Virus record (IMG/VR): IMGVR_UViG_3300031851_000151
Location: 1-26,230 of that record
DNA length: 26,230 nucleotides
Origin: a virus
Direction: 5' to 3' (one strand)
Shown here: piece after piece, positions 22,417 through 26,230 of the stretch
Position numbering within the stretch: position 1 is the first letter of the stretch
How the letters are laid out: the number at the start of each line of letters is the position of its first letter
Notes under the pieces: generated by a model
What the model was told of the DNA's origin: nothing
Database searches by the model: none
Seen by the model: the letters and a program-made list of their open reading frames with translations, nothing else
Position numbers and translations under genes: made by a program

Positions 22417-22908
22417 ATGACATTACTTTTATTAAAAACATCGTCAAAAAATAAAAATAAAAACCTACTACGAAACAATCCAACAATATACACTTTTAGA
22501 AATTCCTCCAATTACGATATGGGAGATGACGGCGAAGATGGCTGGGTAGTACTAGGTATCCTAGGAGCAGTAATTGGTTTGTGGTGGGGGTTTATACATT
22601 TAATAGATGCTTTTACATTCGACTTCATGGTATGGTGGGTTGAGCCGTTCACTGTATTACCTATGTTTGCTTATCTATTAATGATCGAATTCACACAACG
22701 TAAAAATCCAATACACTGGTGGCCTTTGGTTTGGGGATATAAAATTCAAATGGCCAACAATGATAGAATACCATCACATTTGATAGATGAAGAAATACTT
22801 TACAAAGAGTATGGTGGTCCTTTAAATGTTTATGTTGATGGTAACTGTATTAAATTTCGTAAACAAAAAGATGCAGTGATCTATAGTCTAACTAAAAGAT
22901 ACTCATAA
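22417..22908 (+). CDS. Membrane protein, 163 aa, with possible frameshifted N-terminus
   Basis: The main frame has two hydrophobic helices (WVVLGILGAVIGLWWGFIHL and VEPFTVLPMFAYLLMI) and a soluble C-terminal domain ending in KQKDAVIYSLTKRYS. Its own N-terminus (MTLLLLKTSSKNKNKN) has no ribosome site and looks artificial. A second ATG at 22407, nearer the late promoter, opens MGRYDITFIKNIVKK and stops at an A-rich run (GTCAAAAAATAA); a +1 shift there would join the two frames. So the gene may use a frameshift, may carry an indel, or may be read as annotated. The family is not recognised. It is the only rightward gene in a leftward region. Confidence 0.6.
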   Translation: MTLLLLKTSSKNKNKNLLRNNPTIYTFRNSSNYDMGDDGEDGWVVLGILGAVIGLWWGFIHLIDAFTFDFMVWWVEPFTVLPMFAYLLMIEFTQRKNPIHWWPLVWGYKIQMANNDRIPSHLIDEEILYKEYGGPLNVYVDGNCIKFRKQKDAVIYSLTKRYS

Positions 22909-22936
22909 AAAAAGGGCGATAGTTTCCTACCGCCCT
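22907..22936 (-). terminator. Rho-independent terminator (leftward)
   Basis: On the minus strand AGGGCG (22936-22931) pairs with CGCCCT (22918-22913), with a TAG/CTA inner stem, followed by seven T residues. It ends the transcript of the 22953 gene. Its T-run overlaps the stop of the rightward membrane gene. Confidence 0.8.
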
Positions 22937-22952
22937 AATATTGTCTCAATTA

Positions 22953-23324
22953 TTATGCAGAGTAGTTAATTACTTTTCTACCTGATTTTTTAAGCAATGA
23001 AATAACATTTGATTTCATTGTTAATGCAGAAGCCTTAGGTGCAGTACCTAGTACTTCTACTGTAAAGTCGATACCTTTTGCAAGTAACTTGTTAGTTGCA
23101 GTTTTTCTTGCAGTACCTTTTACAGCCAAGTTTTTAAACTTGATTTTGCCACCGTGTACTTCACCATTTACTTTGTATGAAGATGCCGGCTCCGCAAATA
23201 CACCAATCTGCTTCGCTCTTGTTTTGAAGTTTCTTGTGTAGATAACGTATTGTGTTGAGTTTGCCATGTTGTTTTTTCCTTTTTCATGATTAGGAAATAA
23301 AGTCTTAAACATTGTTGATAACAT
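22953..23324 (-). CDS. Small basic hypothetical protein, 123 aa (or 104 aa)
   Basis: The core (MANSTQYVIYTRNFKTRAKQ; GEVHGGKIKFKNLAVKGTAR; SNVISLLKKSGRKVINYSA) is basic with alternating strands and helices, which could suit nucleic-acid binding; no family is recognised. Two starts are plausible: 23324, with AGAGG 4 bases upstream, and 23267 (MANSTQ), with AAAGGA about 9 bases upstream. The gene has a perfect host-type promoter, its own terminator and good ribosome sites, so it is likely a highly expressed early single-gene unit. Confidence 0.65.
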   Translation of the reverse strand: MLSTMFKTLFPNHEKGKNNMANSTQYVIYTRNFKTRAKQIGVFAEPASSYKVNGEVHGGKIKFKNLAVKGTARKTATNKLLAKGIDFTVEVLGTAPKASALTMKSNVISLLKKSGRKVINYSA

Positions 23325-23399
23325 TTTTCCTCTTTCTTTCCTTGGTTAAAAGTTATAATCGGAATTTCAATCTCTTTTATCCTTACAACTTATAAACAC

Positions 23400-23427
23400 A
23401 TTATACACAATTATAGTCTAATGTCAA
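23400..23427 (-). promoter_or_regulatory. Consensus sigma70-type promoter
   Basis: On the minus strand TTGACA (23427-23422) and TATAAT (23405-23400) are perfect hexamers with a 16-base spacer. The start would be near 23393, giving a leader of about 70 bases before 23324. Confidence 0.8.
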
Positions 23428-23450
23428 CCGTATGGGCAAACTTTTTTTGG

Positions 23451-23903
23451 TTAGTTGTCTTTAATCTCGGGAACATGAAATAAATCAATGCCTTCGTCCA
23501 GTAATTCTTCTGCTTCGTTGTTGGTAGCACTACCATAAAAGTCTTCGTTTCTTTCACCTTTGTGTGCTTTTCTGGCCTCTTTAGCAAAGTCTTTACCAAC
23601 GTTCTCAAAGTTTTTCTTAACATGATCTTCTAATTGTTTTAATAATGTTCTTGCTCTGCCACCCATTACCAACTGTTCACTGGTCTTGCTTTCAACTGTT
23701 TTCTTACTGCGTGTTTTAGATTTTGCTGTAGATTTTTTCTTAATGTTCGGAGCCATTATGTCTCTTCGTACTTTACCGTCACACATTGGACACACCAATT
23801 GTCCTGATGCTACCTGATCCTCAAAGTCTTGTATGCTAGGAAACCAGCCTTCGAACTTGTGTTTGTCATCGTCTTCACAAATAAGTTTATATTTTATGCT
23901 CAT
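23451..23903 (-). CDS. DUF1178-family-like protein
   Basis: The 150-aa protein fits the DUF1178 pattern: an N-terminal MSIKYKLICEDDDKHKFEGW with a following FPSIQDFEDQ, a Cys pair in LVCPMCDGKVRRDIMAP (residues about 36-52), a basic linker, and the C-terminal NVGKDFAKEARKAHKGERN, then YGSATNNEAEELLDEGIDLF. In cellular members the C-terminal half reads nearly the same (YVG..FA.EAR..H.GE...YG.A). Function is unknown; one Cys-x-x-Cys pair suggests metal binding. The family is typical of alphaproteobacteria, so a host origin is likely. The ATG overlaps the stop of the EEP-like gene (ATGA). Confidence 0.8.
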   Translation of the reverse strand: MSIKYKLICEDDDKHKFEGWFPSIQDFEDQVASGQLVCPMCDGKVRRDIMAPNIKKKSTAKSKTRSKKTVESKTSEQLVMGGRARTLLKQLEDHVKKNFENVGKDFAKEARKAHKGERNEDFYGSATNNEAEELLDEGIDLFHVPEIKDN

Positions 23904-24610
23904 ATCGTTTCATTTATATTAAATGTTATAGGCCAATGACCAAATTTTCTTGTACTCGAGTATTTAATAACTTTGATGTTGGAAACTTCTATCCTACTAT
24001 TCTTTGTTGTTATAATTTTATCTATACTTCTTAAAGATTGTCTTTCTTGTATCGATGGTACGGTGTATGCTGGTATTTCTGCTAAATGATTTATCATTCC
24101 ATTTCCTGTTAGGTTTATATCATAATCTATTAGTTGGTCATCTTCTACATGGAGGTCTGTGCAGAGTATTGTTCTGTCGTCTACCATGTCTAGTATTTCT
24201 TTTGCTTGTTGTTGAAAGATAAATTTGTTGACATCGTTGCCAGGATCATGAGTTTTTGACAAGTCACTTGGGTAACTTGTGAAGCCACTTATTATATTGT
24301 AATTTTTATAGCATAGTTTTTGCCAAACCTTGCATTGGTTTTCGTTTGCTCCTTCTACAAAAAAATTATAGTTGGAAAACTCAATGTCTTCTGGTGCCTT
24401 ATTAAAGATAACACAGTTTCCTTTTGCCCATTCTTCTCCGTCCTTAGGACTGATGTAGTTTCTTTTATAACTGTATCTGCTTTTAATACTGCTTTTAAGA
24501 TGTTCTGGATATCTATTGATCACACAAAGATCAAACTCTTGCTCGTTTATATCAAACTCAGGAGTTTTACCAGGATTAAGTTGATTGTGATTGACGTATA
24601 GGATTTTCAT
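23900..24610 (-). CDS. Possible endonuclease/exonuclease/phosphatase-fold protein
   Basis: The 236-aa protein has segments in the order seen in the EEP superfamily: MKILYVNHNQLN at the start, GNCVIFNK near 64-71, TILCTDLHVED where the family has GGDFN, SIDKIITTK where it has R-I-D-hydrophobic, and FGHWPITFNI where it has SDHxP. The key Asp-x-Asn and Asp-His residues are only partly kept, so activity is doubtful and the call is tentative. It is read from its own host-type promoter with a predicted 2-base leader, and is coupled to the DUF1178-like gene by an ATGA overlap. Confidence 0.45.
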   Translation of the reverse strand: MKILYVNHNQLNPGKTPEFDINEQEFDLCVINRYPEHLKSSIKSRYSYKRNYISPKDGEEWAKGNCVIFNKAPEDIEFSNYNFFVEGANENQCKVWQKLCYKNYNIISGFTSYPSDLSKTHDPGNDVNKFIFQQQAKEILDMVDDRTILCTDLHVEDDQLIDYDINLTGNGMINHLAEIPAYTVPSIQERQSLRSIDKIITTKNSRIEVSNIKVIKYSSTRKFGHWPITFNINETI

Positions 24611-24618
24611 TTAAAGTA

Positions 24619-24656
24619 ATTATAACATTGACTTTAAAAATTGTCTATCGTAATAT
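24619..24656. promoter_or_regulatory. Overlapping divergent host-type promoters
   Basis: Plus strand: TTGACT (24628-24633), 17-base spacer, TAATAT (24651-24656), serving the gene at 24666. Minus strand: TAGACA (24647-24642), 17-base spacer, TATAAT (24624-24619), serving the gene at 24610. The two promoters interlock and both starts fall 2-3 bases from an ATG. The plus -10 context TATCGTAATATAT is identical to that of the 7935 promoter. Confidence 0.65.
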
Positions 24657-24665
24657 ATAATTACA

Positions 24666-24848
24666 ATGCCAACTATTACAGACATATATTCTAGAGAAGA
24701 CATAGAGAACAAAGATAAAAAAATACAAGAACTTGAAAGAGATATTGGCAATTTACAATTTCAAGTATCTGAATATCAGCAGATAGTCAAAGAACTATCA
24801 GATAAACTTACTGATTACTCTCGTACTAAATCACAGAACAGTGAATGA
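24666..24848 (+). CDS. Small coiled-coil protein, 60 aa
   Basis: The ORF starts MPTITDIYSREDIENKDKKI and continues as one charged heptad-like helix (QELERDIGNLQFQVSEYQQI, then VKELSDKLTDYS). No family is recognised. The predicted transcript starts about 3 bases before the ATG and no ribosome site is present. Its 3' end overlaps the end of the leftward amidinotransferase-like gene by 34 bases, an uncommon tail-to-tail overlap that would also make the two mRNAs complementary there. Confidence 0.6.
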   Translation: MPTITDIYSREDIENKDKKIQELERDIGNLQFQVSEYQQIVKELSDKLTDYSRTKSQNSE

Positions 24849-25825
24849 TATCCATACGCAAATGTTTGTGTGTGCAGTAGGTTAGATTCTATTATTTCAA
24901 ATCCGTGTGCGTTTAATAATTTACATAGTTCAGGTTGATCACTGTTGACCATCTTGTGTCTTTCATCTATGTTAAGCACTTGTAGATTAACATACTTTGA
25001 TCCTAGAGGATGTTTGTATGCACCTTTGTCTTTTAAAGTTTCTACCCATATCTTTTTATAGTCTTTAAATATTTTTGGTATTGCTTCTCCAGACAATCTA
25101 TCAGCATTACACAACAAAGTATTTTCATCCAGGGGCATCATATTATTACACAGTGATTCGTAATGATAAAATCTACCTGTTATTTCTACTTTGTATTCGT
25201 CACCTAGAACTTGTTGCAACCATTCAGCACCCAGTCTATTAGACCTAGCACTTGTGAAATACAATATAGTTTTGCCAAATTTTAATATGTCTGTTCCAAC
25301 AAACAATGGTTCGTTGTTTCTTGCGTAAAGTTTATTATCCTTCTGTGCTATAGATCCTGCTTCTAATTTTGATCTAGGAGCAACAACGTATGCTCCACCA
25401 TTCTCTTGAATGTATTTTTTTATTGGTCCATACACTTGTGATTCATAATGTTTAGATCTATAAGGGTGTGGACATTCAATTACTTTGTTACCGATAGTTA
25501 CTAGTGTTTCTCTCATATTGAGAGTGTTCATTCCTGTACACACCCAGTCGTGTGTTGCAACTGCTGTCTTCCAGTTGGCTCTAGTAGGTCTAACTATCTC
25601 TATATCAAAATCTAATTTTAATCTATCAATCAATAGATATATGTTTTCGTTTACACTTTCAATAACATCTTCTGGTATCTTATAAGGAAAGTGTCCGCCT
25701 TGGTCTCCAGGATACTTCAACCAAGTTTTAAACATAGGATCTTCGATAGGCCAATTGGCACCATCTGGTCTACCAACAACTATTGACTTGAGTTTACCAT
25801 ATTCACTGTTAGATTGTATATTCAT
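24815..25825 (-). CDS. Glycine amidinotransferase-like protein (pentein fold)
   Basis: The 336-aa protein matches the arginine:glycine amidinotransferase family: EYGKLKSIVVGRPDGANWPI (8-27), MNTLNMRETLVTIGNKVIEC with HPYRSKHYE following, a FVGTDILKFG segment, LQQVLGDEYKVEITGRFYHYES, and the C-terminal TQTFAYGYHSLFCDLVRE. In human AGAT the end reads GGGFHC with the Cys as nucleophile; here His327 is followed by Ser328, and the nearest Cys is 331. So the catalytic residue may be altered, or my alignment is one step off. If active it would transfer amidino groups (guanidinoacetate or similar). An ATTAAATA late-type motif ends 8 bases before the ATG. Confidence 0.8.
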   Translation of the reverse strand: MNIQSNSEYGKLKSIVVGRPDGANWPIEDPMFKTWLKYPGDQGGHFPYKIPEDVIESVNENIYLLIDRLKLDFDIEIVRPTRANWKTAVATHDWVCTGMNTLNMRETLVTIGNKVIECPHPYRSKHYESQVYGPIKKYIQENGGAYVVAPRSKLEAGSIAQKDNKLYARNNEPLFVGTDILKFGKTILYFTSARSNRLGAEWLQQVLGDEYKVEITGRFYHYESLCNNMMPLDENTLLCNADRLSGEAIPKIFKDYKKIWVETLKDKGAYKHPLGSKYVNLQVLNIDERHKMVNSDQPELCKLLNAHGFEIIESNLLHTQTFAYGYHSLFCDLVRE

Positions 25826-25833
25826 TGTAATAG

Positions 25834-25841
25834 TATTTAAT
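25834..25841 (-). promoter_or_regulatory. Late-type promoter of the amidinotransferase-like gene
   Basis: ATTAAATA ends 8 bases before the ATG at 25825, predicting a leader of about 2 bases. Confidence 0.5.
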
Positions 25842-25862
25842 GGCTCGCTATTGGCTCGCTAT
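25841..25862. repeat. Perfect 11-bp tandem repeat
   Basis: TGGCTCGCTAT occurs twice in direct tandem in the gap between the amidinotransferase-like gene and the next small gene, just upstream of the late-type motif. It may be a slippage duplication or a paired binding site. Confidence 0.8.
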
Positions 25863-25886
25863 TAGGTCTTGAAAAAGTGAGGATTA

Positions 25887-26117
25887 TTATGAATAGTCAG
25901 GCGTTGGTCCGCCGTACTTCTTGCCTTTGATTCTTTTGCCGGCAACTTTCTGCGTTCTTCCGCCAATCTTTTCATTACGACTGCCGGTTCTTTTCTTTTT
26001 GCCTTGTGATTTACAACTTGATACCCACGATGCAGGTAAGTCTGATGCTGGTCTAGAACAAGCACTTGCCGGAGCAGGGCCTATGTTTTCAGTGTTTAGT
26101 ACTTCGTTTATCTTCAT
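25887..26117 (-). CDS. Small basic protein, 76 aa
   Basis: The protein starts MKINEVLNTENIGPAPASAC, then has LPASWVSSCKSQGKKKRTGS, an Arg/Lys/Gly-rich middle (GGRTQKVAGKRIKGKK) and ends YGGPTPDYS. A LPxSWxxxCKxQGKK-type core followed by KKYGGPxPDYS is familiar to me from small proteins of T4-like marine phages, but no role is known. The basic, Gly-rich composition would suit binding DNA or RNA. The ATG at 26117 is used; a GCTAAATA late-type motif ends 8 bases before it and no ribosome site is visible. Confidence 0.6.
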   Translation of the reverse strand: MKINEVLNTENIGPAPASACSRPASDLPASWVSSCKSQGKKKRTGSRNEKIGGRTQKVAGKRIKGKKYGGPTPDYS

Positions 26118-26230
26118 GTTGTAGATATTTAGCAACTGTTATGTTCGCAGTTGATCTTAAAAATTTGTAACAATCTGTGTATAACAATGTACTATTATTA
26201 TGAAATTATTATAAGATGTTTAGGTATAAG
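26118..26230. other. Window-edge intergenic sequence
   Basis: AT-rich sequence with no convincing ORF. The only recognisable element is the late-type motif GCTAAATA (26126-26133, minus strand) serving the 76-aa gene. A gene or terminator may lie beyond the right edge. Confidence 0.5.

Noticed and set aside
23411-23623. 70-codon minus-strand frame
   Set aside because: It overlaps the DUF1178-like gene in another frame and spans the promoter at 23400-23427; composition is Lys/Thr-rich as expected of a shadow.
25862-26065. 67-codon minus-strand frame
   Set aside because: It overlaps the 76-aa gene in another frame and has no start context; the other frame has a recognisable small phage protein.
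1-26230. CRISPR array, insertion sequence, integrase or attachment site
   Set aside because: No spaced direct repeats, terminal inverted repeats or transposase/integrase motifs were seen on either strand.

Overview
The window looks like part of the genome of a T4-like myovirus (tailed phage) that infects a marine alphaproteobacterium, most likely a SAR11/Pelagibacter-type host. The evidence is AT-rich sequence, tightly packed and often overlapping genes, class Ia ribonucleotide reductase (nrdA-nrdB), a PAAR tail-spike tip, a pectate-lyase-like tail spike, a RecB-like exonuclease, a staphylococcal-type nuclease, and many TATAAATA-type (T4 late) promoters. The alphaproteobacterial assignment rests mainly on a circularly permuted, two-piece-type tmRNA gene, a form typical of alphaproteobacteria, plus a DUF1178-like protein common in that class. 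Phage type and host are inferences; nothing was searched.

Layout. 1-871 (minus): an operon of three small hypothetical genes behind a consensus sigma70-type promoter and a structured leader RNA closed by a 13-bp stem. 872-4273 (minus): a nucleotidyltransferase/mannose-6-phosphate-isomerase-like cupin fusion, a GNAT-like protein, a full-length SufB and small hypotheticals. 4266-6539 (minus): a promoter followed by three overlapping genes (ParB/DGQHR, PD-(D/E)XK-like, HNH-like). 6544-7488 (minus): a lipoprotein, a nuclease and a basic hypothetical. 7550-7929: the tmRNA and a palindromic divergent promoter. 7935-8665 (plus): four small genes. 8670-22335 (minus): mostly structural, replication and conserved unknown genes, including PAAR, nrdB, nrdA, tail spike, exonuclease, an abundant-looking 108-aa protein and a ligase-like protein. 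22391-22908 (plus): one membrane protein. 22907-24624 (minus): a small basic protein, a DUF1178-like protein and an EEP-like protein. 24628-24848 (plus): a coiled-coil protein. 24815-26117 (minus): an amidinotransferase-like gene and a small basic protein.

How it may work together. Two promoter types are visible. Host-type TTGACA/TATAAT promoters drive the structured-leader operon, the ParB/nuclease operon, the tmRNA, nrdA and several small genes, probably early or middle genes. TAAATA-type late promoters precede virion and accessory genes. The late motif usually ends only 5-8 bases before the ATG, so many late messages should be leaderless or nearly so, and a few host-type promoters are placed the same way. 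Accessory genes point to takeover of host metabolism and translation: SufB (Fe-S assembly), RNR (deoxynucleotides), an amidinotransferase-like enzyme, a sugar-nucleotide enzyme fusion, and a tmRNA for ribosome rescue.
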